Positions 44,706-52,851 of a stretch of DNA of 64,000 nucleotides are shown here, piece after piece; within the stretch, counting starts at the first letter, position 1; each line of letters begins with the position of its first letter. This DNA comes from Actinoallomurus purpureus (lineage in GTDB: Bacteria; Actinomycetota; Actinomycetes; Streptosporangiales; Streptosporangiaceae). The stretch lies in assembly GCF_024055795.1 (NCBI RefSeq), contig NZ_JAMXMY010000008.1:62001-126000 (forward strand), written 5' to 3'. Both the position numbers and the translations under genes were made by a program. The notes under the pieces were generated by a model. That model saw only the letters and a program-made list of their open reading frames with translations, searched no databases and was not told the origin of the DNA.

Positions 44706-45641
44706 ATGGCGGACCTCCCGGCGATCACCCTGCGCGACGTCGTCAAGCGGTACCGCGACAAGGACGGGTCGCACATCACCGCGGTCGACGGGCTCACCCT
44801 CGACGTCCCGGCCGGAGTCTGTTTCGGGCTGCTCGGCCCGAACGGAGCGGGCAAGTCGACGACGATGAGGATGCTCACGGCACAGTCCCGCGCCGACGAG
44901 GGCGCCATCACCGTCCTGGGCCATCCCATTCCCGCCGAGTCCAAGGAGGCACGAGCGGTCATGGGCGTCGTGCCGCAGACGGACAACCTCGACGAGGAGC
45001 TGACCGTCCGGCAGAACCTCGAGGTCTTCGCCCACCTGTACCGCGTCCCCCGGGCCGGGCGGCGCGGCGCCGTCGACCGCGCCCTGGAGATCGCCCAGCT
45101 GACCGACCGCCCCGGGACCCGTGTCGTGAACCTGTCCGGCGGCATGCGGCGGCGGCTCCTGGTCGCCCGCGGGCTCGTGCACTCGCCACGTCTCGTCCTG
45201 CTGGACGAGCCCACCGTCGGCCTCGACCCCCAGGTCCGCGCCGACCTGTGGGGCCTCATCGCCGCCCTCCGCGACGAGGGCACGACCGTGCTGATGTCCA
45301 CGCACTACATCGAGGAGGCCGAGCGGCTCGCCGACGGCTGCGCGCTGATGTCGGGCGGCCGGATCGTCGCGCAGGGCACGCCCGGCGACCTCATCGCCCA
45401 CCACGCGGGCGGCAGCGTCGAGGAGCACCACGGCCCGCCCGACCGGCTCGCCGAGATCGAGGCGCTCGTACGCCGGGCCGGCCTGCCCACCCGCCGCACC
45501 GGCCCCACCGTGTCGGTGCTACGCGCCGAGCACATCCCGCCGTCGCTGGCCGACGCGCTCGGCAACGGCGACCGGGTCGTACGGCGCGCGGCCAACCTCG
45601 AAGACGTGTTCGTCGTCCTGACCGGAGAGAACGTTGGCTGA
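44706..45641 (+). CDS. ABC-2 type exporter ATPase
   Basis: A 311-residue ATPase of the DrrA/NodI class: Walker A GPNGAGKS, Q-loop VPQTDN, signature LSGGMRRR, Walker B LVLLDEP and the H-loop MSTHY. The C-terminal extension is typical of DrrA-like ATPases. The ATG has GGAG just before it. It overlaps the permease gene by 8 nt. Drug, polyketide or lipid export is the usual role; the substrate is unknown. Confidence 0.94.
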   Translation: MADLPAITLRDVVKRYRDKDGSHITAVDGLTLDVPAGVCFGLLGPNGAGKSTTMRMLTAQSRADEGAITVLGHPIPAESKEARAVMGVVPQTDNLDEELTVRQNLEVFAHLYRVPRAGRRGAVDRALEIAQLTDRPGTRVVNLSGGMRRRLLVARGLVHSPRLVLLDEPTVGLDPQVRADLWGLIAALRDEGTTVLMSTHYIEEAERLADGCALMSGGRIVAQGTPGDLIAHHAGGSVEEHHGPPDRLAEIEALVRRAGLPTRRTGPTVSVLRAEHIPPSLADALGNGDRVVRRAANLEDVFVVLTGENVG

Positions 45642-46416
45642 CACGAGACTCCGCCGGTTCGAGTGGGCCCCGGTACGCGGCGTCTGGCGGCGCGAGCTGG
45701 CGCTGTTCCGGCGCTACTGGACCTCCACGTCGTTCGCCGCGACCGTCGAGCCGACGATCTACCTGCTGGCGTTCGGCTTCGGGTTCGGGTCGCTGCTGGG
45801 CCACATCGCGGGCTACCGCTACGTCGACTTCGTCGGCACGGGCATCGTGGCGACCGCCGCGCTGTTCACGTCGGCGTTCCCGGGGATGTTCAACACTTAC
45901 ATCCGGCGCATCTACCAGCACTCCTACGACGCGGTGCTGGCGACGCCCGTGGACGTCCACGAACTGGTCGCCGGTGAGGCGTCGTGGATCGCGGTCAAGG
46001 GCGGGCTGTTCTCGTGCGTGCCGCTGCTGGTCGCGCTGGTCTTCGGCCTGCCCCCGGCCGCCGGGATGTTCGCCGTACCGGTCTTCACGGTCCTCACGGC
46101 GATCGGGTTCGCGCTGTTCGGCGTCTGGATGTCCACGGTCGTCCCGTCGATCAACAGCTTCGACTATGTGATCACCGGGGTGCTCACCCCGATCTTCCTC
46201 GTCGCCGGCACGTTCTTCCCGGTCGACGGGCTGCCGGGCTGGGCCCGTACGGCCGCCCACTTCAATCCCCTCTACCACTGCGTCGAGCTGGTCCGGCACG
46301 CGGCGTTCGGCTTCCGGCCGCTCACCGACCTCGGCCACGTCGGCGCGCTCGCGCTCTTCGCAACGCTCATGTGGGTCCTCGCCGTACGCGGCATGCGCCG
46401 CCGCCTCATCGATTGA
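45634..46416 (+). CDS. ABC-2 type exporter permease (NodJ/DrrB-like)
   Basis: A 260-residue permease with six transmembrane helices and the NodJ/DrrB pattern around ILTPIFL-type and FFPVDGLP segments before the last helices. Starts at TTG overlapping the ATPase gene, so the two are coupled. Ends before a strong hairpin facing the anti-sigma-like gene. Confidence 0.92.
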   Translation: MADTRLRRFEWAPVRGVWRRELALFRRYWTSTSFAATVEPTIYLLAFGFGFGSLLGHIAGYRYVDFVGTGIVATAALFTSAFPGMFNTYIRRIYQHSYDAVLATPVDVHELVAGEASWIAVKGGLFSCVPLLVALVFGLPPAAGMFAVPVFTVLTAIGFALFGVWMSTVVPSINSFDYVITGVLTPIFLVAGTFFPVDGLPGWARTAAHFNPLYHCVELVRHAAFGFRPLTDLGHVGALALFATLMWVLAVRGMRRRLID

Positions 46417-46469
46417 AGGACGACGGCACCGTCCGTGGCGGCGGCCGGTGCCGGCTGACGGCGGTGTTC

Positions 46470-46497
46470 CGGGTCCGGCCGCGACCGGCCGGACCCG
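46470..46497. terminator. 11-bp hairpin between convergent genes
   Basis: Arms 46470-46480 and 46487-46497 are perfectly complementary around a 6-nt loop. It separates the exporter operon from the sigma-factor operon and can act in both directions. Confidence 0.75.
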
Positions 46498-46515
46498 AGT
46501 TCCGTGCGGCGTCCG

Positions 46516-47547
46516 CTAGGGGCGCTGTCCGGGCTTGTCGACGACGCCGGCCGCGAGGCGCACGAACAAGACGTCGATCGTTCCCTTCTTGACGGTCCAG
46601 GAACCGGATTTCCCGGTGCCGGCATCGCCCGTGTGGTCCTTGACCGCGACGGACCGCTCGCCCAGGAAGGCGTACGTCTTCCGATCGAACAGGATTTCGC
46701 TCCGCAGCCAGCCCTCGTTGACGCGGGAGACGGCGAGAGCCGGACGCCCGTCGACGTCCAACGCCTCCTTGTTGAGCGTCACTCCGGAGATCTTCGCCAT
46801 CGCCCGATAGACCGTCGCCTCCTGCTGCGGTGGCACGACACCGTTGTTGTCGAGCAGTGAGCCAAGGAGGTCGAAGATATGGCCGTCGCGTTCGTCTGCG
46901 GTGTCGCCTGGGGCACCCTGCCGGCGGAACCACGCCAGCAGCGCGTCCGGGTCACGTGGCAGCGTCGACAGGGAGGTATAGCCGATAGGAGGCACCCCAC
47001 CGCCCGTCGGGCTGATCTCCAGTTTGCCGTGGTCGTAGGAGGCCAACCTCTTGCCGTCGGCCCGGTACCAGGTCCGATCGATCCGTGTCTTCAGCGGCGT
47101 CTTGGACGTCTGGACCTTGCCGATCGGTGGATTCCCGGGAGAGGTGTACCGCGTCTCGGTATAGACCCACTGGTCGGCGCGGGGAGGTTTGTGCGGGCGG
47201 GCCTGTGCGTGCTCGGCCGCCTGGGCCAGCACCGTCTGGGCGTTGGCCACCGCCCCCGCGGGCAGGCCGGGCACGACCGGGCGGGGGTGACCGTTCTTGT
47301 CCGTGCCGCCGAGGTTCTGCGCCACGGTCACCCCGGCCGCGATCGTGACGGCCAGCGCCCCGACGGCGGCGAGCCGAAGGCCCATCCGGGGCAGGCGGAA
47401 TCGGCGGGCGCGGCGGGGGGCCGTTCCGGCCGTACGGGCGGAGGCCCGCTCCAGGAGGGCGGCTCGGGCCGCCGCGTGCGCGGCCGCCGACGGAGGCGCC
47501 GGGCGGTCCCAGGCGTCGCGCAGGGTGGTCAGGTCGTCCATCGTCAT
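46516..47547 (-). CDS. CU044_5270-family membrane protein, sigma-factor partner
   Basis: A 343-residue protein with a cytoplasmic N-terminus (MDDLTTLRDAWDRP), one transmembrane helix (about 57-77) and an external domain of about 260 residues. The family name is used for proteins encoded beside ECF sigma factors. The ATG overlaps the sigma-factor stop by 4 nt. It has no zinc-finger anti-sigma motif (HxxxCxxC), so whether it restrains the sigma factor is uncertain. Confidence 0.78.
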   Translation of the reverse strand: MTMDDLTTLRDAWDRPAPPSAAAHAAARAALLERASARTAGTAPRRARRFRLPRMGLRLAAVGALAVTIAAGVTVAQNLGGTDKNGHPRPVVPGLPAGAVANAQTVLAQAAEHAQARPHKPPRADQWVYTETRYTSPGNPPIGKVQTSKTPLKTRIDRTWYRADGKRLASYDHGKLEISPTGGGVPPIGYTSLSTLPRDPDALLAWFRRQGAPGDTADERDGHIFDLLGSLLDNNGVVPPQQEATVYRAMAKISGVTLNKEALDVDGRPALAVSRVNEGWLRSEILFDRKTYAFLGERSVAVKDHTGDAGTGKSGSWTVKKGTIDVLFVRLAAGVVDKPGQRP

Positions 47548-48143
47548 CGGTCCTCTCGGGTGGTCGTCGGGTCGGTCCGGCCCAGGGCCGCGCGGATCCG
47601 CTTGCGGGCGCGGTGCAGTCGTGACCGTGCCGTGCCGGCGGGGATGCCGAGGGCGTCGCCCGCCTTCTCCGAGGTGAGCTCGGCCCAGGCGACCAGGAGG
47701 AGCACATCCCGGTCGGCGTCGGGGATCTCGGCCAGCGCCGCCGCGAGCCGTCCCCGATGGGCCTGCGCGTCGAGCCGGACCGCGACGCGGTCCGCGTGGC
47801 CCTCGCTGACCTCGTCGACGCCCGTACGGGCCAGCGCGCGGTACTGCCGGACCTCCGCCCGGTGGTGCCGGGAGATCAGGTTGGAGGCGATCCCGTACAG
47901 CCATGGGCGGGCGTCCGCGCGGGACAGGTCGTACTTCGTCCGGTTGTCGAACGCGAGCAGGAACGTCTCGGCGGCCACATCGTCGGCCAGGCTCTCGCCG
48001 AGCCGGCGGGCGGCGTACCCGTGGATCAGCACGTAATAGCGATCGAAGATCGCCGCGAAGGTCTCCGGCTCACGCAAGGACTGCTCGATGATCGCGGCGT
48101 CGGTGGCCTCCTCCGTCGGGAGGGCTCGCATCACCGCGGCCAT
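47544..48143 (-). CDS. ECF-type RNA polymerase sigma factor
   Basis: A 199-residue sigma-70-family regulator. Region 2 spans FAAIFDRYYVLIHGYAARRL and DDVAAETFLLAFDNR. Region 4 contains LLVAWAELTSEKAGDALGI and GTARSRLHRARKRIR. It heads a two-gene operon with the CU044_5270-type membrane protein, suggesting control by an envelope signal. Confidence 0.93.
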   Translation of the reverse strand: MAAVMRALPTEEATDAAIIEQSLREPETFAAIFDRYYVLIHGYAARRLGESLADDVAAETFLLAFDNRTKYDLSRADARPWLYGIASNLISRHHRAEVRQYRALARTGVDEVSEGHADRVAVRLDAQAHRGRLAAALAEIPDADRDVLLLVAWAELTSEKAGDALGIPAGTARSRLHRARKRIRAALGRTDPTTTREDR

Positions 48144-48229
48144 GTCCAGGTCCTTCGTCTCATCGTCTGCCTTCCGCAGGGGGCATGGTCACCCCTCTTT
48201 CACCGATCGCCCGCAGAGTGTTCGCCGCC

Positions 48230-48469
48230 TCATCGGCCGTCCGCGGGTTCGGCGGTCGGCGTGACCACGTAGGCGATGATCCTGCGGGCATGCTCGATGT
48301 CACCGGCCGGGCAGATGCGCTCGCCGCAGCTCCACCACCAGCACAGTTCCTCTTCGGAATCCGGCATGCACCGGATGATCTCGGCGAAGTGCCAGTTGGC
48401 CTGAAGCGGACCCGGCGGGCACCGCCCCGACCCGGCTCGGCTCCCGCCGGAGTCCGTACGCTCGTTCAC
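48230..48469 (-). CDS. Small Cys/Trp-rich protein, unknown
   Basis: A 79-residue ORF with GTG start and five cysteines, three clustered in ELCWWWSCGERICPAGD. This could bind a metal or iron-sulfur centre. It lacks the WhiB arrangement (C-x2-C-x5-C and G-V/I-W-G-G), so I do not call it WhiB. No strong ribosome binding site. Single gene between the sigma factor and an MFS exporter. Confidence 0.5.
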   Translation of the reverse strand: MNERTDSGGSRAGSGRCPPGPLQANWHFAEIIRCMPDSEEELCWWWSCGERICPAGDIEHARRIIAYVVTPTAEPADGR

Positions 48470-48647
48470 TTCGGGATCATTGCCCTTTCCGGGGCTCGGC
48501 GATGGGCGATAATCCCAAGGTCAACGGAGACGAGTCGGCGCTCACTCCCAGGGTCGGCCGTGTTCCGTCGCCTATCCGATCGGCGACGACGGGCTCGCCG
48601 GCCGGCGCCGCTCTCCCAGACCGTCGCCGGGCAGGCACGGACGTCTA

Positions 48648-48698
48648 TTGACCTGCCGAGATCCACTACCTACGCTGACGCGAACGTATTTCACGTTC
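48648..48698 (+). promoter_or_regulatory. MFS exporter promoter with inverted repeat at the start site
   Basis: TTGACC (48648-48653) and TACGCT (48671-48676) are 17 nt apart. The predicted transcription start falls at the edge of GAACGT-N5-ACGTTC (48682-48698), a perfect inverted repeat that ends just before the ribosome binding site. It fits a repressor operator. Confidence 0.55.
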
Positions 48699-48709
48699 CG
48701 GAGGGCAGC

Positions 48710-49921
48710 GTGGCTGTGGAGATCGACCAGAGGACCCGGCACGGTCGGCGTGCGGCGTACGCGGCGTTCGGGGTGCAGGGTCTCTGCTTCGCCGCCCTCG
48801 TGACCCGCATTCCGGAGTTGCAGAAGGCCCACAACCTCAGCGACGGGACCCTCGCGCTCGTCCTGCTGGCCGTCCCGGTGGTCGCCGGGCTGGGCAGCGT
48901 GCTCGCCGGTTCGCTCATGCCCCGGTACGGCAGCGGCGTGGTGCTGCGGATCGCCCAGCCGCTCGTCCTCCTGTCGATCGTCGCGATCGGCGTCGCGCCC
49001 GGTGACCTCGCGCTGTACGGCACGACGGCGCTGTTCGGCCTGTTCGTCGGCGCGGTCGACGCGTCGATGAACGCTCAGGCGGTGACCGCCGAGACGCGGT
49101 ACGGCAAGAGTCTGCTCACCGGGTTCCACGCCGTGTGGAGCGCGGCGGGCATCCTCGCGGGCCTGTGGAGCGCGCTCGCCAACAAGATCGATATGGGGCT
49201 CGGCACCGGGTTCGCCATCCCGGCGGCGCTCGGTATCGCGGCGTCCGTGTGGGCCGGCCGCCGCCTGTACCCGAAGGCGCTGGAGGCCACCGGGCCCAGC
49301 GACGAGCAGCTGAGGGCCGCGGCCAAGAGGGTGCCGTGGAAGCCGATCATCGTCATCGGCCTGGCGGTGACCTGCATGTACATCGCGGACTCCGCGACGT
49401 CGAGCTACAGCGCCAAGTACCTCAAGGACGACCTGCACGCCTCCGGTTTCGTCGCCCCGCTGGGATACGTCGCCTACCAGGTCTTCATGATGCTGAGCCG
49501 GACCGGCGCGGACCTGCTCGTCCGCGCGCGCGGCGCGGCGAAGGTCGTCGCGGCGGGCGGGCTGGTCGGCGGTGTCGGGCTGCTCACCGCGGCCGTCGCG
49601 CCGAACCCCGCCGTCGCCATCGCCGGGTTCGCCGTCGCGGGGCTCGGCCTGTCCGTCGTGGTGCCCACGTCGTTCTCGGCGGCGGGCCGACTCGATCCGA
49701 CGGGGCTGGGCATCGCCGTGTCGCGGGTCAACGTCTTCAACTACGCGGGCTTCGTGCTCGGGGCGGTCGTCGCGGGCGCGGTCGCCTCCGACCTGTGGAT
49801 CGCGTACGCCGTCGGCGCCGCGCTCTGCCTCGTCGTCGTCGGGACGGCGCGAGGGTTCGAACCCACGCCGGTCGCCGGCGCGACGCCCAACCCGGCGGTC
49901 GCCGAACGCCCCCTCGCCTGA
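48710..49921 (+). CDS. MFS transporter
   Basis: A 403-residue major facilitator superfamily protein with 12 predicted helices, motif-A-like LAGSLMPRYGS and the internal repeat typical of the fold. Start is GTG with CCGGAGGG upstream. The annotation-style extension of over 170 codons into the upstream region has no domain content and was dropped. Substrate unknown; sugar or drug export is possible. Confidence 0.88.
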   Translation: MAVEIDQRTRHGRRAAYAAFGVQGLCFAALVTRIPELQKAHNLSDGTLALVLLAVPVVAGLGSVLAGSLMPRYGSGVVLRIAQPLVLLSIVAIGVAPGDLALYGTTALFGLFVGAVDASMNAQAVTAETRYGKSLLTGFHAVWSAAGILAGLWSALANKIDMGLGTGFAIPAALGIAASVWAGRRLYPKALEATGPSDEQLRAAAKRVPWKPIIVIGLAVTCMYIADSATSSYSAKYLKDDLHASGFVAPLGYVAYQVFMMLSRTGADLLVRARGAAKVVAAGGLVGGVGLLTAAVAPNPAVAIAGFAVAGLGLSVVVPTSFSAAGRLDPTGLGIAVSRVNVFNYAGFVLGAVVAGAVASDLWIAYAVGAALCLVVVGTARGFEPTPVAGATPNPAVAERPLA

Positions 49922-49975
49922 GCGGGCGGTACATGCCGGCGCACCTGCCCCTGAGAGCGGGTCGAGTTCCGGTCG

Positions 49976-50074
49976 TCAGGACGGCCGCGCGTCCGTCTCG
50001 ACGACCGCGACCTCGACGCAGTCGCCCTGCTGCACCCCGCTGCGACTGCTCTTCCGCCAGACCGGAACGTTCAT
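49976..50074 (-). CDS. DUF397 protein, shortened distal copy
   Basis: A 32-residue DUF397 protein: MNVPVWRKSSRSGVQQGDC then VEVAVVETDARPS. It is shorter than the usual 60 or so residues, as the final strands are missing, but its end is the original 3' end of the locus. Its ATG overlaps the stop of the proximal copy (ATGA). DUF397 proteins pair with XRE-DUF5753 regulators in actinomycetes. Confidence 0.6.
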   Translation of the reverse strand: MNVPVWRKSSRSGVQQGDCVEVAVVETDARPS

Positions 50075-50230
50075 TTCATCGTCTCCACGACTCGCTTGAT
50101 CAATTCCCGGGACTCGACGACCGCGATCTCGACGCAGTCGCCCTGCTGCGCCCCGCTGCGACTGCTCTTCCGCCAGACCGGAACGTTCATTTCATCGTCT
50201 CCATGACTCGCTTGATCAATTCCCGGGACT
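49997..50230. repeat. 116-bp tandem duplication across the XRE/DUF397 junction
   Basis: Copies 49997-50114 and 50113-50230 are offset by 116 bp and differ at three positions. Each contains the end of the XRE gene and the start of DUF397. The unit is not a multiple of three, so the frame changes between copies. The few differences imply a recent event. Confidence 0.9.
50071..50190 (-). CDS. DUF397 chimera, proximal duplicated copy
   Basis: A 39-residue ORF whose first 26 residues are DUF397 (MNVPVWRKSSRSG to EIAVVE). Its last 13 (SRELIKRVVETMK) are the duplicated C-terminus of the upstream XRE protein. Start and stop overlap both neighbours by ATGA. It is a by-product of the tandem duplication and may be non-functional. 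Confidence 0.6.
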   Translation of the reverse strand: MNVPVWRKSSRSGAQQGDCVEIAVVESRELIKRVVETMK

Positions 50231-50996
50231 GGTCCTCGGGTAGGGCCTGCTGGCCGATGCGGTCGTACCGGAGGAGGTACGAGCGGACCTCGTCCGCCGA
50301 CGGCACCAGCCTCCCGCCGCCCGGGGACTCGGTGTAGGCGACGTCGCCCGACGGACCCGACATGATCTTGAAGCTGCCGTCGAGTCCGTAATGGGCGCCC
50401 GCGGACCGGGGGACGACGCGAATCCCGACATCCGGCAGTTCAGACGCCTCCAGGAGGCGGGCGAGCTGATTCCGCATCACCGCAGGGCCTCCTATCGACC
50501 AGTCGAGCACGCTTTCCGTGAGCAATATCAACAATACGGGCGGGTCGTCCCGCGTCAATATCACTTGCCGGGGCATCCGCTCCTCCACTAGGCGATCGAC
50601 GTTCGGCACGCCTCCCGCCGCGATGAGTGCGTGAGCGTACTCCGAAGTCTGCAGCAGACCGGGCACGACCAGCGCCTCGAAGACCTTGATCACCGAGGAC
50701 CGGGCCTCGATGTCCAGGTGCTGCTGATGCCAGTTCGGGTCGTGACCCCGTTGGGCGTACCACAACTGGATGGAGAAGTGGCCGCCCGTGCGCCAGGCCC
50801 GATCGAGGGCCGCCGCCTGCCCGTCGTCCAGCTTCGCCTCGGCGTTCTCCAGTCTGGAAATGCTGGACCGCGCGCAGTTGAGGATCTTCGCCACGGCGTC
50901 CCCGGTCAGATTGCGCTGGGCACGATGAAAGCGCAGGTCGTGGGCCATCCACGCCCACATGGACGACTTCGGGTCCGGCGACGACTTGGCCTGCAT
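50187..50996 (-). CDS. XRE-type HTH regulator with DUF5753 domain
   Basis: A 269-residue regulator: N-terminal helix-turn-helix (LRFHRAQRNLTGDAVAKILN, then SSISRLENAEAKL) followed by the DUF5753 domain (VPGLLQTSEYAHALI, RQVIL, GSFKIM). The ATG follows GAGGAGGGATCACC. It is coupled to a DUF397 gene by an ATGA overlap; such pairs are abundant in differentiating actinomycetes. The pairing has been disturbed here by a duplication. Confidence 0.93.
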   Translation of the reverse strand: MQAKSSPDPKSSMWAWMAHDLRFHRAQRNLTGDAVAKILNCARSSISRLENAEAKLDDGQAAALDRAWRTGGHFSIQLWYAQRGHDPNWHQQHLDIEARSSVIKVFEALVVPGLLQTSEYAHALIAAGGVPNVDRLVEERMPRQVILTRDDPPVLLILLTESVLDWSIGGPAVMRNQLARLLEASELPDVGIRVVPRSAGAHYGLDGSFKIMSGPSGDVAYTESPGGGRLVPSADEVRSYLLRYDRIGQQALPEDQSRELIKRVMETMK

Positions 50997-51119
50997 GGTG
51001 ATCCCTCCTCATTTCCAGCGCTATCCCGATGTGCCGTGGAACGGCGACATCCATGCCGGGGGAATGCATTCTGGGAATACATATCAAGGCATCGCGGATC
51101 GAGGGAAAGGATCGAGGAA
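50997..51119. promoter_or_regulatory. Divergent region between XRE gene and small ORF
   Basis: AT-richer than its surroundings, with the 10-bp palindrome GAATGCATTC (51062-51071) and an adjoining ATTC-TGG-GAAT repeat. Likely holds both promoters and an XRE binding site. Confidence 0.35.
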
Positions 51120-51473
51120 TTGTCCGATATTTCAGGGGCCGATGGTGCCGAGGAACCAGCAATCGAGGCAGAAATGTCTACATCAGGGAATGGCGTCCTC
51201 CGGCAGGAGCGGTTGATCCGTGCCCGGCTGGACGAACTCGCCACGGCCCTGCGATGCCACGGGCTGGAGGTGCGGATAGGGACCAGCGCCCTGATGGCCT
51301 GGGCCCCCAAGGCATCAAGGATGATCAGGCCGTCGCGTTCCACCTCCACGTGGCTGACCCAGCCATCCGGCAGCGACGCCCGGACCACCTCGCGGACCCC
51401 GATGACGGCCGAGAGCCACCGAGCCGCCGCCGGCGGATCGTCGTACAGGACACAGGGCACGATGGTCGGATAA
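51120..51473 (+). pseudogene. Small actinobacterial ORF truncated at a recombination junction
   Basis: Starting at TTG (or ATG 51174), the first 60 or so residues look like a genuine small protein: acidic start, then RARLDELATALRCHGLEVRI, a pattern typical of short actinomycete proteins near XRE/DUF397 genes. From about 51310 the frame runs antisense through the VOC gene fragment and becomes Ser/Thr/Arg-rich nonsense. The original 3' end appears lost. Confidence 0.5.
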
Positions 51474-51493
51474 CCGCGTCGCGGGTCGTACAT
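51305..51493 (-). pseudogene. Truncated VOC/glyoxalase-family protein
   Basis: The ATG with an AGGAAT binding site begins MYDPRRGYPTIVPCVLYDD, followed by PAAARWLSAVIG and GWVSHVEVERDG: the first VOC beta-alpha-beta-beta unit of a PhnB-type protein. After about residue 62 the similarity stops and the frame runs without a stop into the sequence antisense to the small ORF and XRE gene. Upstream AraC regulator and VOC gene form a common pair. Metal-binding second half is missing. Confidence 0.6.
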
Positions 51494-51570
51494 GATCGAT
51501 TCCTTTCTCCGGACCGACGCGACGACCGTAGGAGAAGTCCGGTGTCCGGGTCTTGAAGGAAATCGACCGC

Positions 51571-52395
51571 TTACCCGGCCCACCGGCGGACGACGGCCGG
51601 GGTCGTGGCCGCGAACCGGGTGAACTCCCGCGTCAGGTGGGCCTGGTCGGCGTACCCGCACACCGCCGCGACCTCGGCCGGAGGAAGGCTCCCGCGGGCC
51701 AGCAGCCGGGCCGCCCGCGCGTAGCGCAGCACGCGTGCCGCGGTCTTGGGCGTCGTGCCGACCTGCTGCCGGAAACGGGCCACCAGGTGCCGGTGGCCGC
51801 ACCCCGCGGCGGCTGCGAGCTCCCCGATCGGAACCGCTCCGTGGGCGGCGCGCATCGTGCGCCACGCGGACACGATCTCCGGCGACGGCACCGGGCCGGC
51901 CTCCGCTCTCTCGGTGAGAAGGGCGTCGAGGAGGCGGAAGCGCACCGGCCAGGACCCGGCGCCCTCCAGGCGCTCCGTCCAGCGACCCGCCGCGGGCCCG
52001 ATCAGGTCCGCCAGGGCCACGACCCGGTTGCCAAGCTCATGGGCCGGCACGCCGAGCAGCGAGAAGGCGCCGAGGGGATCGAGCCGGATCTGGACGCCGC
52101 ACTGGCGGCCGTCGTGTCCCGTCAGGATCGGCCGGTCGTGAAAGCCCGCGACGAACGAGGTGAAGGGGCTCAGGTCACCGGCGTCGGGGGTGGCCTGGGC
52201 CTGGTGCGGGTCCCCGAACCCGATGATGAGGATGAGCTCACCGGCGGGCGTCTCCCGCCGTCGTACCGGCGCCGGGGTGGTCTCCCGGTAGCCGGAGTAG
52301 GCGAGCACCCGGCCGCGCAGAGCCGGGGCGGGCCGGCCGTCGGCCCACGCGCGGACCCCGGCGGCGCCGTCCATCGGCTGCGGTCCGACACGCAC
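51571..52395 (-). CDS. AraC-family transcriptional regulator
   Basis: A 274-residue regulator. The N-terminal 150 residues are of the DUF6597-like sensing type (YSGYRETTPAPVRRRE, SFVAGFHDRP). The C-terminal double HTH includes GELAAAAGCGHRHLVARFRQ and EVAAVCGYADQAHLTREFTR. It lies 77 nt upstream of the truncated VOC gene, its probable former target. Confidence 0.9.
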   Translation of the reverse strand: MRVGPQPMDGAAGVRAWADGRPAPALRGRVLAYSGYRETTPAPVRRRETPAGELILIIGFGDPHQAQATPDAGDLSPFTSFVAGFHDRPILTGHDGRQCGVQIRLDPLGAFSLLGVPAHELGNRVVALADLIGPAAGRWTERLEGAGSWPVRFRLLDALLTERAEAGPVPSPEIVSAWRTMRAAHGAVPIGELAAAAGCGHRHLVARFRQQVGTTPKTAARVLRYARAARLLARGSLPPAEVAAVCGYADQAHLTREFTRFAATTPAVVRRWAG

Positions 52396-52459
52396 GAGCC
52401 GATGCTAACGCCGCCGCGGGCGGTCTCCGTCCGGCGGCGACCGGCGGCGATGACACGAA

Positions 52460-52490
52460 ACCGCGTCCCCGCCGGGGGCGGGAACGCGGT
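52460..52490 (-). terminator. Hairpin after the 85-residue gene
   Basis: 14-bp stem with one mismatch (52460-52473 with 52477-52490), 3-nt loop, 12 nt beyond the stop of the minus-strand gene. Confidence 0.6.
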
Positions 52491-52502
52491 CGACGGCAGA
52501 CC

Positions 52503-52760
52503 CTATGGGTGGGAGGCGTGGGGGCGCATCTCCCGCTGGAGGCGCTGCATCGCCTCCTCACCGGCGCGTTCGGCCTCTTCAGGGGTTTTGATCTCGGTGA
52601 GGGCGATGCGCAGTGCGGCCTCGGCGGCGTCGGCCGCCGCGCGGGCGGTGATCGCATGGGTATGGGCGCGTTCGATGTCACCGAGGCCTATGCAGTCGAA
52701 GGCGACCTGCGTGTCGTGGGCGGCGAGTTCGAGTTGGCGGGCGGCTTCGTCAAGACTCAT
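52503..52760 (-). CDS. 85-residue helical protein, unknown
   Basis: A small, almost all-helical protein (MSLDEAARQLELAAHD; later ITARAAADAAEAALRIAL). The ATG follows an excellent GAGGAGG site; the longer in-frame ORF upstream is antisense to the MocR gene end and was rejected. An Ala-rich antiparallel helix pair is likely. Monocistronic and followed by a hairpin. Family not recognised. Confidence 0.78.
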   Translation of the reverse strand: MSLDEAARQLELAAHDTQVAFDCIGLGDIERAHTHAITARAAADAAEAALRIALTEIKTPEEAERAGEEAMQRLQREMRPHASHP

Positions 52761-52851
52761 TGTCGTCCTCCTCATCGCGGCAGTCGTACCCGCCTCCGCG
52801 ATTTCGACACGGGCGGACCGCGATGCGTGTTCCGTACCGTCCGAAAGTCGG

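Noticed and set aside
44652-45431. N-terminal extension of the DUF1707 ORF
   Set aside because: The extension is antisense to the ABC ATPase and has no domain content; the gene starts at the GTG at 44651.
48230-48469. WhiB-family regulator
   Set aside because: Cysteine spacing and the missing G-V/I-W-G-G turn do not fit WhiB.
48185-48709. Long N-terminal extension of the MFS transporter
   Set aside because: It overlaps another small ORF and the predicted promoter, and the GTG at 48710 has a strong ribosome binding site.
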